Source: Collinsella sp. (lineage in GTDB: Bacteria > Actinomycetota > Coriobacteriia > Coriobacteriales > Coriobacteriaceae). Taken from it: a DNA stretch of 64,000 nt. This document shows positions 31,193 to 40,281 of this stretch, piece by piece (within the stretch, counting starts at the first letter, position 1; each line of letters starts with the position of its first letter). Location of the stretch: the NCBI GenBank assembly GCA_031296755.1, contig JAUMMZ010000021.1, forward strand, positions 1-64,000. Direction: 5' to 3'. A program made the translations under genes and the position numbers. Below the pieces are notes generated by a model that saw only the letters and a program-made list of their open reading frames with translations, made no database searches and had not been told where the DNA came from.

Positions 31193-33835
31193 CTACAGCG
31201 CGCCGGAACCGGCTTGCATCATGCCGCCGGGGCCCGAGGTCACGCCGCCGCTCACGGGCGCGGCGTTGCCGGTGTGCGGTACCGCCGGGGCGGTATCGCC
31301 ACCAAGCGTGCCCGCCGGACGCGGTGCCGGGATCTCGCCCGTGCCGCGGCTAAAGACAAACTTGCCATCGGCCACGTCGCACAGGACGGTATCGCCCTCG
31401 CCCCACTCGCCGGCCAGCAGTTCCTCGGACAGCGGATCCTCGATGAGCTTTTGGATGGCACGACGCAGCGGACGCGCGCCGTTGGTGAGGTCGGTACCCT
31501 CCGCCACAATCTTGTCGTAGGCCGCATCGGTAAGCTTGATGTTCATGCCGTTTGCGATCAGGCGCTGGCGCAGATCGTCCACCAGCAGGTGCGCAATCTT
31601 GGTCAGGTTCTCGCCCGAGAGCTTCTGGAACACCACGATGTCGTCGATACGGTTGAGCAGCTCGGGGCGGAACAGGCGCTTGAGCTCGCCCATCGCGCGG
31701 CCGCGGATCTCACTCGAGGTGAGGCCCTGCTCGCCGGTGGTGCCAAAGCCAACGCTCGCATCCTGCGCGATCTCGCGGGCGCCCACGTTTGACGTCATGA
31801 TGATCACCGTATTGCGGAAGTCGACCGTCTTGCCCTGGCTATCGGTCAGACGGCCCTCCTCCAACACCTGCAGCAGGATATTGAAGATGTCGGGGTGCGC
31901 CTTCTCGATCTCGTCGAACAGCACGACCGAGTACGGGTGACGGCGAACAGCCTTGGTGAGCTGGCCGCCCTCGTCGTGGCCCACATAGCCCGGGGGGCTA
32001 CCGATGAGCTTGGAGACCTCGAACTCACTGCCAAACTCCGACATATCGAAGCTGATGAGCGCGTCCTTGCTGCCAAAGAGATACTCGGCGAGCGTCTTGG
32101 CGAGCTCGGTTTTGCCCGTGCCGGTGGGGCCCAGGAAGATAAAGCTGCCGCCGGGGCGACGCGGGTCCTTGAGCGGCGAGCGGCTGCGGCGCACGGCCTT
32201 GGCAACGGCCTCGACGGCCTCGTCCTGACCGATGATGCGCGTCTTGAGCACGCTTTCGGCCTGCAGCAGGCGGCGGCTCTCGCTCTCGGTGAGCGAGGAC
32301 ACCGGCACGCCCGAGGTCACGGACACGATGTCGGCAATCTGGGAGACATCGATGGTGAGCGGGCTGGCGTCGAGCTCGGCCGTCCAGGCAGCCTTGGCCT
32401 CGGCGAGCTCAATCTCGGCGGCCTTCTGCCGCTCGGTAATCTCGGCGGCCTTGTTCATGTCGTCGCTCTCGGTGGCCTCCTGCGCGGCGGCCTTGAGCTC
32501 CTCTATGCGATGCTCGGCCTCGCGCACCGGCTCGGGCGCGCGATTCGCAGCGATGCGAGCGCGGGCACCGGCCTCGTCAATGAGGTCGATGGCCTTATCG
32601 GGCAGGAAGCGATCCTGGATGTAGCGGTTGGAAAGGTTCGCGGCGGCCTCGATAGCACCCTGCGTATAGCGCACATGGTGGTGCTCCTCGTAGCGCGGCT
32701 TGAGCGCGGTCAGGATCTTGACCGTGTCCTCGACGCTCGGCTCCTCGACATCGATGGTCTGGAAGCGACGCTCGAAGGCCGGGTCCTTGGTGAGGTACTT
32801 GCGGAATTCCTCGGCCGTGGTGGCGCCGATAATCTGGAAGGCACCGCGCGCGAGCACGGGCTTGAGCATAGAGCTCGCGTCGATGGAGCCCTCAGCAGAA
32901 CCGGCACCGATGATGGTGTGCATCTCGTCGATAAACAGGATGACGTCGTCAGCCTCGGTGGCCTCCTGGATCACGTTCTTGAGGCGCTCCTCAAACTCAC
33001 CGCGATACTTGGCGCCCGCAACGAGGCCCGGCAGGTCGAGCGTCCAGATGTTCTGGTTCATGAGGTTCTCGGGCACGTTGCCGGCAGCGATCTGCTGCGC
33101 CAGGCCCTCGACGATGGCCGTCTTGCCCACGCCGGGATCGCCCAGGATAAGCGGGTTGTTCTTGGTGCGGCGCGAAAGGATCTCCATCATACGCTGGACT
33201 TCCTTTTCGCGACCAATTACAGGGTCGAGCTCGCCATCGCGCGCCTTCTGCGTGAGGTTGGTGGCGAACTGCTTAAGCGTGTCGGTGCCGCTCCCCTTTT
33301 GCTGCGAGGCGTCCGAGCCGCTAAAGAACGGCAGGCCCGCACCGGGACGACCGGCGCCGGCTCCGGCGAGCGGACGCTTCTTGTCCTGATCCTTGGCGGT
33401 AAGCTTTTCGATGGCCTTTTTAATGGAAGCGGACGACACGCCCAGGCGCATGAGAATGTCCATGGCCATGCCGTTGCCCTCTTCGACGATGCCGATCAGC
33501 AAGTGCTCGGTCGACACGTAGGTCTGGTTGTTCTCACGCGCCACGCGGAATGAACGCTCCATCACGCTAATGACGAGCGGCGTAAAGGCGAGCTTGGCCG
33601 CCTCGGTCTCCTCACAGGGCTCGGGAACCGTGGTCTGGACCTCCTTGAGGGTGTCCATGATGTCGTCGTAGGAGATATCAAGTGAGCGCAGCGCCTCGGC
33701 AGCGATACCCTCGTCCTCCTTGGCGAGTGCGAGCAGCAGGTGCTCGGTGCCCACCTTACTTGAATGAAGATCGAGCGCCTCCTGCTTGGCCATGGACATG
33801 ACCTTACGCGCTCGATCGGTAAATCTATCTAACAT
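31193..33835 (-). CDS. clpC: ATP-dependent Clp protease ATPase subunit ClpC
   Basis: An 880-residue Hsp100 unfoldase. Two Clp_N repeats occupy residues 5-145, then AAA-1 (Walker A GDPGVGKT at 232-239), a coiled-coil UVR-like middle region (about 440-490) and AAA-2 (Walker A GPTGTGKT at 569-576, Walker [14 protein letters not shown]). The tripeptide VGF at 695-697 is in the position of the ClpP-docking loop, so it should feed ClpP. The tail is Gly/Pro/Met-rich. The ATG at 33835 follows AAGGAA; no CtsR or HspR box was recognised upstream. Confidence 0.93.
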   Translation of the reverse strand: MLDRFTDRARKVMSMAKQEALDLHSSKVGTEHLLLALAKEDEGIAAEALRSLDISYDDIMDTLKEVQTTVPEPCEETEAAKLAFTPLVISVMERSFRVARENNQTYVSTEHLLIGIVEEGNGMAMDILMRLGVSSASIKKAIEKLTAKDQDKKRPLAGAGAGRPGAGLPFFSGSDASQQKGSGTDTLKQFATNLTQKARDGELDPVIGREKEVQRMMEILSRRTKNNPLILGDPGVGKTAIVEGLAQQIAAGNVPENLMNQNIWTLDLPGLVAGAKYRGEFEERLKNVIQEATEADDVILFIDEMHTIIGAGSAEGSIDASSMLKPVLARGAFQIIGATTAEEFRKYLTKDPAFERRFQTIDVEEPSVEDTVKILTALKPRYEEHHHVRYTQGAIEAAANLSNRYIQDRFLPDKAIDLIDEAGARARIAANRAPEPVREAEHRIEELKAAAQEATESDDMNKAAEITERQKAAEIELAEAKAAWTAELDASPLTIDVSQIADIVSVTSGVPVSSLTESESRRLLQAESVLKTRIIGQDEAVEAVAKAVRRSRSPLKDPRRPGGSFIFLGPTGTGKTELAKTLAEYLFGSKDALISFDMSEFGSEFEVSKLIGSPPGYVGHDEGGQLTKAVRRHPYSVVLFDEIEKAHPDIFNILLQVLEEGRLTDSQGKTVDFRNTVIIMTSNVGAREIAQDASVGFGTTGEQGLTSSEIRGRAMGELKRLFRPELLNRIDDIVVFQKLSGENLTKIAHLLVDDLRQRLIANGMNIKLTDAAYDKIVAEGTDLTNGARPLRRAIQKLIEDPLSEELLAGEWGEGDTVLCDVADGKFVFSRGTGEIPAPRPAGTLGGDTAPAVPHTGNAAPVSGGVTSGPGGMMQAGSGAL

Positions 33836-34027
33836 GCTCGTTTCCTTACATGAGTTCATCGAAATCAAAACGCCCGCCCGTCGGCGGCGCTTTTGTCTCT
33901 TTACCCACAGGTTGTCTATGTTAACAGCTGGAGGAATATCTATAAACCCGGCTCACATGAATGCAGGTTATGACCGCATCGCGGGACTCACCGCGCGATG
34001 CGCGACAGGCGCCCCGCAAGAGAAACC

Positions 34028-34717
34028 CTAGGCGTCTTTCACCACGTCGGGACTCGTCGCACGCGATGCGCGATAGGCATCGGCCTCCTTGGAGACGCGT
34101 TCGAGCAGCTCGGATGTATCGACGCCCTCGACTTGCGCGACCGTTTCCACCGTCTGCATGGCGACCGCCCTCAGGTACGCGCACGCGCTGTCCCCCAGCT
34201 GCTCGAGGTCTATCTCCTCGCCGCCCTCCCGGGCAAAGCCGACCGCCATCACAAAGCCCATGATGCCCGAGACCAGAAAGCCCACCGCAAAGCTCGAATC
34301 AGCCTTGAGCTCTTCTCCGTCGGGGTGGACGATCTCTCTCACGCGGTCGATGATGATCGTATGGATGCCCTGCACGACCTGCTCGGCGGCACCCGCCCTC
34401 ATGGTGATGACGATGCGCCGCAGCAGGCAGCGGACGTCGCGCCGGTCGAACGCCGAAAGGTCGCCCTCGCTCGAAAAATGCCAGAGGGCATCGGTGATGA
34501 GCTCGTTATCCTGCAGCAGCTGGGCTATGGCGATGGCGACGAGTTCATCGAAATCGTGAAAATAGTAGTAAAACGTTCCGCGATTGCACTGGGCGGCGCG
34601 GGTCACCTCGCCAACCGACAGCTCGAAGATGCTGTTGTTCTCGATGAGCTCCCAAAACGCCTCGATGATACGGGTGCGTGCATCGGGCACATCGGCGTCC
34701 TTACGCGGTCTCGCCAT
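34028..34717 (-). CDS. TetR-family transcriptional regulator
   Basis: A 229-residue TetR-type repressor. The N-terminal HTH is clear (TRIIEAFWELIENNSIFELS, then VTRAAQCNRGTFYYYFHDFDEL). The ligand domain has a hydrophobic C-terminal part (SFAVGFLVSGIMGFVMAVG). The ATG at 34717 lies inside the last codons of the giant activase gene (17-bp overlap), so the regulator is made from the same mRNA. A perfect TetR-like palindrome lies upstream of that operon at 39190-39210, suggesting autoregulation. Confidence 0.88.
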   Translation of the reverse strand: MARPRKDADVPDARTRIIEAFWELIENNSIFELSVGEVTRAAQCNRGTFYYYFHDFDELVAIAIAQLLQDNELITDALWHFSSEGDLSAFDRRDVRCLLRRIVITMRAGAAEQVVQGIHTIIIDRVREIVHPDGEELKADSSFAVGFLVSGIMGFVMAVGFAREGGEEIDLEQLGDSACAYLRAVAMQTVETVAQVEGVDTSELLERVSKEADAYRASRATSPDVVKDA

Positions 34718-37700
34718 GCGCCTCACCGCACCCCTGCGCCTTGGCGTTCATGATGAGCATCTGAAGACGGTTCTCCACGTTGGCGAAGCTCACGTCGGGA
34801 TCGTAGTCGAGCGGCAGGAACTGCGCCGTGGGATACTGCTCCTTGAGCGCATGGATGAGCCCGCGCCCCACGACATGGTTGGGCAGACACCCGAACGGCT
34901 GCAGGATCACGAAGTTGCGGCAGCCGCGCTTGGCGTGCTCGAGGATCTCCGCCGGAATCAGCACGCCCTCGCCCGCATCGAACGTATGGTGCAGGATCTT
35001 ATCGCTCGCGCGCACGAGCTCGGGCATGCGCGTCGGCGGCTCGTAGAGCGGGCTCGCCGCGCCCAGGCGGTCGCAACGGTCGTGCGCGAGCTCGAACAGG
35101 TTGTCCGCCGTGGCGTACCAGGCCTTTTCGGGCAGCGACAGGTCGACGTGGAACTCGCGCGACTGCGCATGCTTGTAGAAATAGGTCTTGCGGATCACGT
35201 CGGTCATGCGCGCCTCGATGACCTCGAGCCCGTTGTCCTCGAGGTAGCGCTCGATCTCGTGGTTGGCGCCGAGATGGAAATTGAGCAGGTACTCGCCCAC
35301 GATGAGAACGGTCGGATGCGGGTTCGAGCGGTCGTACGGAACAGCGTCCATGATCGCAAGCGCGCGTTTGAAGCCCGTCGCCTGGCCTCTCAGCCCGGAG
35401 CGCTCCATGCCCTCGATAACCTCATCGAGCGCGCGGTCGAACGCAGCGTCCGCCGCGCCCTTCTCGAGCTCGTAGGGACGGATGCGCCTAAGCATGGCCT
35501 CGAGGGCATCGATCATGGGAAGACCGTAGGCGATCTGGATGCTCGGGCCAAGGCCGAGCTTGAAGCCCGGATGCGCATTGTGGGCATCGACGTCGTCGTT
35601 GGTGAGCACCGGGACATAGTCGTATCCCGCGTCGTCGAGCGCGCGGCGCAGCAGGGGCATGTAGTGCGTCAGGCGGCAGTCGCCGATATACTTGCCAGTC
35701 ACCACGGCGACGTCGTGCGGGTCGTACTTACCGCTCTCGAGTGCCGCGAGCGCCTCGCCGATCACGATTTGCGCGGGGAAGCAGATGTCGTTGTGCACAT
35801 AGCGTTTGCCCAGGCGGATGGCATCCTCGCGCCCGATATCAAGGGCCTCGGCGCGCACGCCCTGATTGCGCATCGCCGCGGTCATGAGCCTGCAGAACGC
35901 ATGGGAGGTGTTGGGGACCAGCGCGATCTTGTCGTGCCGGTCGCGCTTGGTGTACTTGACCTTATACGGGTCGTCGAGCGGATGGACCGCGTGCACCCGG
36001 GCGCCCTCGGCACGCTCCTCCGCGCGACGACGGTTGACCGACTCGATAAACGAACGCACGCGAATGCCCATGGGACCGGCGACGTCGCTCTCATCGAGCT
36101 TGATCATCATCGGAACCTTGGAGCCCATCTCGCCCATCATGCGCGCGATCTCGTCGGTGAGATACGCATCGTGGCCGCAGCCGAAGCTGCCCATCTGCAC
36201 GAGCTCGAGCTCGGGCGTCGATGCGACGATGACCGCGCACGACAGCATGCGCGCATGGTAGTTGTTCACGATGTCGATGCGGCTGTTGGAAAGATCGACG
36301 TTGCAGACCCCCGGCACCGCATCGGGCGTCAGCACGGGGATGCCGCGCTCAGAGAAGAGCTTGGGCAGCCCGTGGTTGACCAGCGGGTCGTTGTGGTACG
36401 GGCGCGAAGCGATCACCACCGCGTAGCCGCCGTCCTCGCGCACGTTCTCGAGCACCTGCCTGCCGCGCAGCTGCAGCTGGTTCTCAAACGTCTGCTGCGC
36501 GCGGTCCGCCTGCTCGGTCGCCTTGGCAACCAGGTCGGCATCGATATCGAAGGTCTCCTTGCACCACGCCTTGAGCTGGCGGTTTCGGTCGCCCTCGTCG
36601 TACCAGTGGAACAGCGGCGTATCGAACGGAACGCCGAAACGCTCCTCCGGGTTATCGGAATTGCGCATCACGTAGGGGTATCCCTTTACGACGGCGCACA
36701 TCCACTCGCTGGTAGAGGCGGTGTTTTCGGTGGGCACCGTCGTGATGATGGGCATGAAGATGCGGTCGACGCCGGCGTCGACGAGATTGCGGATGTGCCC
36801 GTGGACGAGCTTGGCCGGGAAGCACACGGTGTCGGATGTGACGTGCGCCAGACCGCGCTCGTACATCGCCTTGGTGCTGCGTCCCGAGACGCGCACCTTA
36901 AAGCCGAGCGTGCTGAAGAACGTCGACCAGAACGGCATGGTGTCCCAGAACTCGAGCACACGGGGAATGCCGATCGTGACATCGCGCCCCCCGCAGACGG
37001 GAACCGTGGGGCACGACTCGAACAGCAGCTTCTCGCGGTCGACAAAGAGATTGGGGGCAGCCGCGGTCCGGTCGCGCCCCGTGCCGGGTGCCTGTGCCTC
37101 GCAAGCACCCTGCGGACGCAGCTCCTCCGCCGCGGGAACCTCGCGCACGAGCTCATCCCATGAGATGGCGCCGCCGCGCGGGCAGCGATTGCCCGTGACG
37201 TAAAGCGAGCCGTCGCCAAATGCCACGACCGCGCGCTGGCAGCGGTTGTTGCACCGACGGCAGGTAACGCCGCCGAACTCGCGATGCTCGAAGCGCTCCA
37301 CGGCATCGAGCCCGATAAACGACGTGCCGGCGTCGCCCTTGCGGCATTCCTCGCGCGCGAGCAGGGCGATACCGATAGCGCCCATCAGCCCCGGGTGGGG
37401 CGCACGCGTGACGGGTTTGCCCAGATACTGCTCGAATGCGCGCAGCACCGCGTCGTTTCGGAACGTGCCGCCCTGGACGACGACTTTGTCGCCCAGACGG
37501 TTGAGATTTGAAACGCGAATGACCTTGGTGAACACGTTCTCGATAATCGAACGGCAGAGACCGGCCATGATGTCGCCCGGACCCTTACCGCGCCGCTGCT
37601 CGGAAACGACGCTGCTGTTCATGAACACCGTGCAGCGGCTGCCGAGAACGGCGGGGGCTTTGGACGAAAATGCCTCGGTCGCGATATCCTCAACGGCTAT

Positions 37701-39140
37701 TCCGAGGTTTTTGGCAAAACCCTCGAGGAACGAGCCGCAGCCCGCAGAGCACGCCTCGTTGACGACGATATCGGTCAGCACGCCGTGGTTGAGCCAGATG
37801 GCCTTCATATCCTGTCCGCCGATGTCGAGCACGAAGGTCGCATCTGGAACGCATGCGCACGCGGCGCGGGCGTGCGCGACCGTCTCGACCGTATGGTAGT
37901 CGGCGTGGAACGCGCGCGCGAAAAGCTCCTCGCCGTATCCCGTGGTGCCCACGGCATCGATCGCAAGCGTGACTCCCGCTGTCTCCCAGCGGTTCTTCAA
38001 GCTGACAAGACCCTGTTGGGCGACGTCGAGCGGTCTGCCGTTATTAGACGCGTAGAACGAATCGACAAGCTCACCCGCCTCATCGACCAGGGCGAACTTG
38101 GTCGTCGTGCTCCCCGAATCGATACCGAGCGCCACACGCACCGTCTCTCCGGGCGCATACGCATCCGGACCCTTTGCCGGCGTCTCTTTGCCATGGCGTG
38201 CCGTAAAATCCGCCTGCTCGGCAGGTGTGGCAAAAAAGGGCTGGGCAAGACGTCCCTCCCCGCTTGCGGGCGCGACCGTCTCGAGCTTATCCAGCCGGAC
38301 AAAAGCGTCGGGAAGGTCGATCGGTTGGGACGATGCGAACATGTCGGTCAGCGACAGGGCGGCACCGCGCGCGACCATGATCTGCGGATCGCGCGGGACG
38401 ATAACCTGATCGTCCGATAGATTCAGTTGCTCCCGGAACACGCGGACCAGCGTGGGGTTGTAGGCGAGCGTACCGCCCTCGAAGATTACCGGCGGCTCGA
38501 TGTCGATACCCTGGGCCAGACCGCCGATCGTTTGGCGGGCGACCGCGTGAAGCGCCGAAAGCGCCAGGTCGGTGGTAGGAATGCCCTCGTTGAGCAGCGG
38601 CTGGATATCGGTCTTTGCGTACACGCCGCAGCGGCCCGAGACCTCGTGGACGGTCGTTCCCCGGCTTGCGAGCTGCTCGAACTCGCCCGATTCGGTGCCG
38701 ACCCCCATGAGCTTTGCCATCTCGTCGATAAATGCACCGGTACCGCCTGCGCACGAGCCGTTCATGCGCATGTCGGCAACCTCGATGTCTCCCTTATCGT
38801 TGGTGCGGAAGAAGATCATCTTGGCGTCTTGGCCGCCCAGCTCGATGGCGCAGCGCGTCTGCGGATAGAACCTGCTGATCGCGAGCGCGTTGGCGACCAC
38901 CTCCTGAACGTACGAGGCGCCCAGCGCGGTCGCGATATCGCGCGCACCCGAGCCGGTCACCGCAACGCGCAGCGACTCATGGGGAAAGCGCTCGGCGAGC
39001 TCGCCGAGCATGGCGCGCACGCTCGCTGTCTGACACGCCCCGTGGCGGCGATATCCCCACCACGCCTCGGTCATATCCTCGTGCATCGCGTAAACTTTGG
39101 TCGTCGTCGACCCTACGTCCAGTCCTACTAGCAACGCCAT
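34701..39140 (-). CDS. Giant 2-hydroxyacyl-CoA dehydratase activase-related protein
   Basis: A 1479-residue protein. Two BcrAD/BadFG ASKHA ATPase domains are in tandem: GLDVGSTTTKV at residues 6-16 and GIDSGSTTTKF at 339-349. Each has the Cys pair expected to ligate a shared [4Fe-4S] cluster (NGSCAGGTG and SGRCGVYAKTD; NEACSAGCGS and GSRCTVFMNSS). A Cys-rich segment (CRRCNNRCQ, NRCPRG) follows, then a DUF2229-like region and a C-terminal part resembling dehydratase subunits. Such proteins activate radical dehydratases, but the substrate here is unknown. It is transcribed with the TetR gene. Confidence 0.87.
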   Translation of the reverse strand: MALLVGLDVGSTTTKVYAMHEDMTEAWWGYRRHGACQTASVRAMLGELAERFPHESLRVAVTGSGARDIATALGASYVQEVVANALAISRFYPQTRCAIELGGQDAKMIFFRTNDKGDIEVADMRMNGSCAGGTGAFIDEMAKLMGVGTESGEFEQLASRGTTVHEVSGRCGVYAKTDIQPLLNEGIPTTDLALSALHAVARQTIGGLAQGIDIEPPVIFEGGTLAYNPTLVRVFREQLNLSDDQVIVPRDPQIMVARGAALSLTDMFASSQPIDLPDAFVRLDKLETVAPASGEGRLAQPFFATPAEQADFTARHGKETPAKGPDAYAPGETVRVALGIDSGSTTTKFALVDEAGELVDSFYASNNGRPLDVAQQGLVSLKNRWETAGVTLAIDAVGTTGYGEELFARAFHADYHTVETVAHARAACACVPDATFVLDIGGQDMKAIWLNHGVLTDIVVNEACSAGCGSFLEGFAKNLGIAVEDIATEAFSSKAPAVLGSRCTVFMNSSVVSEQRRGKGPGDIMAGLCRSIIENVFTKVIRVSNLNRLGDKVVVQGGTFRNDAVLRAFEQYLGKPVTRAPHPGLMGAIGIALLAREECRKGDAGTSFIGLDAVERFEHREFGGVTCRRCNNRCQRAVVAFGDGSLYVTGNRCPRGGAISWDELVREVPAAEELRPQGACEAQAPGTGRDRTAAAPNLFVDREKLLFESCPTVPVCGGRDVTIGIPRVLEFWDTMPFWSTFFSTLGFKVRVSGRSTKAMYERGLAHVTSDTVCFPAKLVHGHIRNLVDAGVDRIFMPIITTVPTENTASTSEWMCAVVKGYPYVMRNSDNPEERFGVPFDTPLFHWYDEGDRNRQLKAWCKETFDIDADLVAKATEQADRAQQTFENQLQLRGRQVLENVREDGGYAVVIASRPYHNDPLVNHGLPKLFSERGIPVLTPDAVPGVCNVDLSNSRIDIVNNYHARMLSCAVIVASTPELELVQMGSFGCGHDAYLTDEIARMMGEMGSKVPMMIKLDESDVAGPMGIRVRSFIESVNRRRAEERAEGARVHAVHPLDDPYKVKYTKRDRHDKIALVPNTSHAFCRLMTAAMRNQGVRAEALDIGREDAIRLGKRYVHNDICFPAQIVIGEALAALESGKYDPHDVAVVTGKYIGDCRLTHYMPLLRRALDDAGYDYVPVLTNDDVDAHNAHPGFKLGLGPSIQIAYGLPMIDALEAMLRRIRPYELEKGAADAAFDRALDEVIEGMERSGLRGQATGFKRALAIMDAVPYDRSNPHPTVLIVGEYLLNFHLGANHEIERYLEDNGLEVIEARMTDVIRKTYFYKHAQSREFHVDLSLPEKAWYATADNLFELAHDRCDRLGAASPLYEPPTRMPELVRASDKILHHTFDAGEGVLIPAEILEHAKRGCRNFVILQPFGCLPNHVVGRGLIHALKEQYPTAQFLPLDYDPDVSFANVENRLQMLIMNAKAQGCGEAHGETA

Positions 39141-39189
39141 AATGCTCCGTCTCTCGCATTTTTCCTGCTAGAGATATACCACTCTACGT

Positions 39190-39210
39190 AATACAACAGA
39201 CTGTTGTATT
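39190..39210. promoter_or_regulatory. TetR-type palindromic operator
   Basis: AATACAACAG, a central A, then CTGTTGTATT: a perfect 21-bp palindrome about 50 bp before the activase start. The operon encodes its own TetR protein, the obvious candidate ligand. Confidence 0.78.
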
Positions 39211-39225
39211 TAAACTCCGTATAAA

Positions 39226-39256
39226 AAGCGGCTGCCGAAACGCTTCAGCAGCCGCC
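39226..39256 (-). terminator. Terminator after DUF2798 gene
   Basis: GCGGCTGC pairs with GCAGCCGC, with TTTTTA following on the minus strand. It ends the transcript from 39970 ahead of the activase promoter. Confidence 0.8.
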
Positions 39257-39421
39257 GAATGCACCAACAGATTGTTCTGCGCGCTAGCACGTCGGGCAAC
39301 GGAGCAGCACGGGCCCTCCGGTCATGCGCACCGCTCACGCCCGCGATGTCGCCGAGAGAGCTATCCACGCTTAGGGCTCCAACCAAGCAAGTCGCCCGCG
39401 CTCAGCAGATCCCTAAGCGAG

Positions 39422-39970
39422 CTACTCGCACTCAGGAGCCATAGCCTGCTCCAAGAGCTCGGCATGCTCCTCCTCGAAAACCGTCCCCACAGGGAAGGCG
39501 CGACGGAAGACGAAGCGGGAAATCGGACCGGCTACCAAAAGGTTCCACGGCAGCGCCATCACAAAATTATGCGGGATGTTGATCATCCAGATCGCGGGCA
39601 CGGAATACAGGTTCGCAAGGATGCCGCCGGGCATGTGCGTCAGACCCTCACAGGCACCGTACAGCGACATGATGATGACCATGGGAACGACCATGCAGGA
39701 GCTGACGGCGAGCGTCATGGCAAGTGGCGAGCTCTTGCCCGGCGTGACCAAGTACTTAAAGGCGAAACCCTTGGCGAGCGGGCTGGCGACGAACCAGTCG
39801 CAGCACATGGCAAAAATGTAGGCAACGGGGAAGCCGAGCCACGCAGTGGCAACGACCTCGCCGTTGATGGCCCCGTGCTGCAGGGCAACGTTGTAGATGC
39901 TCATCCAGAGCACCATGCAAAAGCACATGATAAAGGTGAACAGCAGGCTCTCTCGTTTGTTGATAGGCAT
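39422..39970 (-). CDS. DUF2798-family membrane protein
   Basis: A 182-residue protein with about four transmembrane segments. It starts MPINKRESLLFTFIMCFCMV and contains two related halves, each with a helix pair, in the pattern of DUF2798 proteins. Function unknown. The ATG at 39970 is chosen over a longer frame because the N-terminus then begins directly with the conserved domain; the ribosome site is weak (AGAGGA, 11 bases away). It appears monocistronic. Confidence 0.75.
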   Translation of the reverse strand: MPINKRESLLFTFIMCFCMVLWMSIYNVALQHGAINGEVVATAWLGFPVAYIFAMCCDWFVASPLAKGFAFKYLVTPGKSSPLAMTLAVSSCMVVPMVIIMSLYGACEGLTHMPGGILANLYSVPAIWMINIPHNFVMALPWNLLVAGPISRFVFRRAFPVGTVFEEEHAELLEQAMAPECE

Positions 39971-40049
39971 AAAGGGCAGATTCCTCTCTGTGTTGTACCG
40001 CGGCGCCACGCAACAAAAACGGGCGGGCAAGATGGAGCTGTTGGAACTT

Positions 40050-40075
40050 CATCTCGCCCGCCCGTGGTACGCGCG
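40050..40075 (-). other. Hairpin region upstream of DUF2798 gene
   Basis: ACGGGCGGGC (about 40018-40027) pairs with GCCCGCCCGT (about 40058-40067), and AGATG/CATCT extends it. On the minus strand it is followed by TTTTTG, like an attenuator ahead of the DUF2798 gene. No regulator or leader peptide could be identified. Confidence 0.5.
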
Positions 40076-40178
40076 TCTGCGACTACTTATGTGGTGGAAC
40101 TACCCTAACACGAACGGCGCGCGCTTCGTAAGCGTTGAGTTTGTGGAGATGCAGGGCACCAAAACCCCCGACCCCATA

Positions 40179-40245
40179 AGTTGCGGTGGAATACGGACTG
40201 TTTTGACCCTTTAAGCAGCAATTCAGTCCCTATTTCACCGCAACT
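40179..40245. repeat. 22-bp imperfect hairpin
   Basis: AGTTGCGGTG-AATA-GGACTG (40179-40200) pairs with 40224-40245 at all but one position if one G-T is allowed. The loop is 23 nt. It lies between the thrE-like stop-codon hairpin and the DUF2798 leader. Confidence 0.75.
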
Positions 40246-40248
40246 CAT

Positions 40249-40281
40249 TTGGTGCAAAGTAACCTGTCCCCCTTGTACCAA
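40249..40281 (-). repeat. GGGACAG-loop hairpin (copy e) at exporter stop codon
   Basis: TTGGTGCAA pairs with TTGTACCAA (one G-U). On the minus strand the loop has GGGGGACAGG. It begins immediately after the TAA of the exporter gene, as in the copies after the ABC ATPase, mscS and rph genes. Confidence 0.7.

Noticed and set aside
33836..34027. CtsR or HspR/HAIR operator upstream of clpC
   Set aside because: I looked for GGTCAAA direct repeats and CTTGAGT-N7-ACTCAAG and found neither; no heat-shock operator can be claimed.
34584..37163. 859-codon open frame on the plus strand opposite the giant activase gene
   Set aside because: It is the antisense shadow of a high-GC gene. Its translation is Arg/Val/Ala/His-rich and matches no family, while the minus strand encodes clear domains and motifs.
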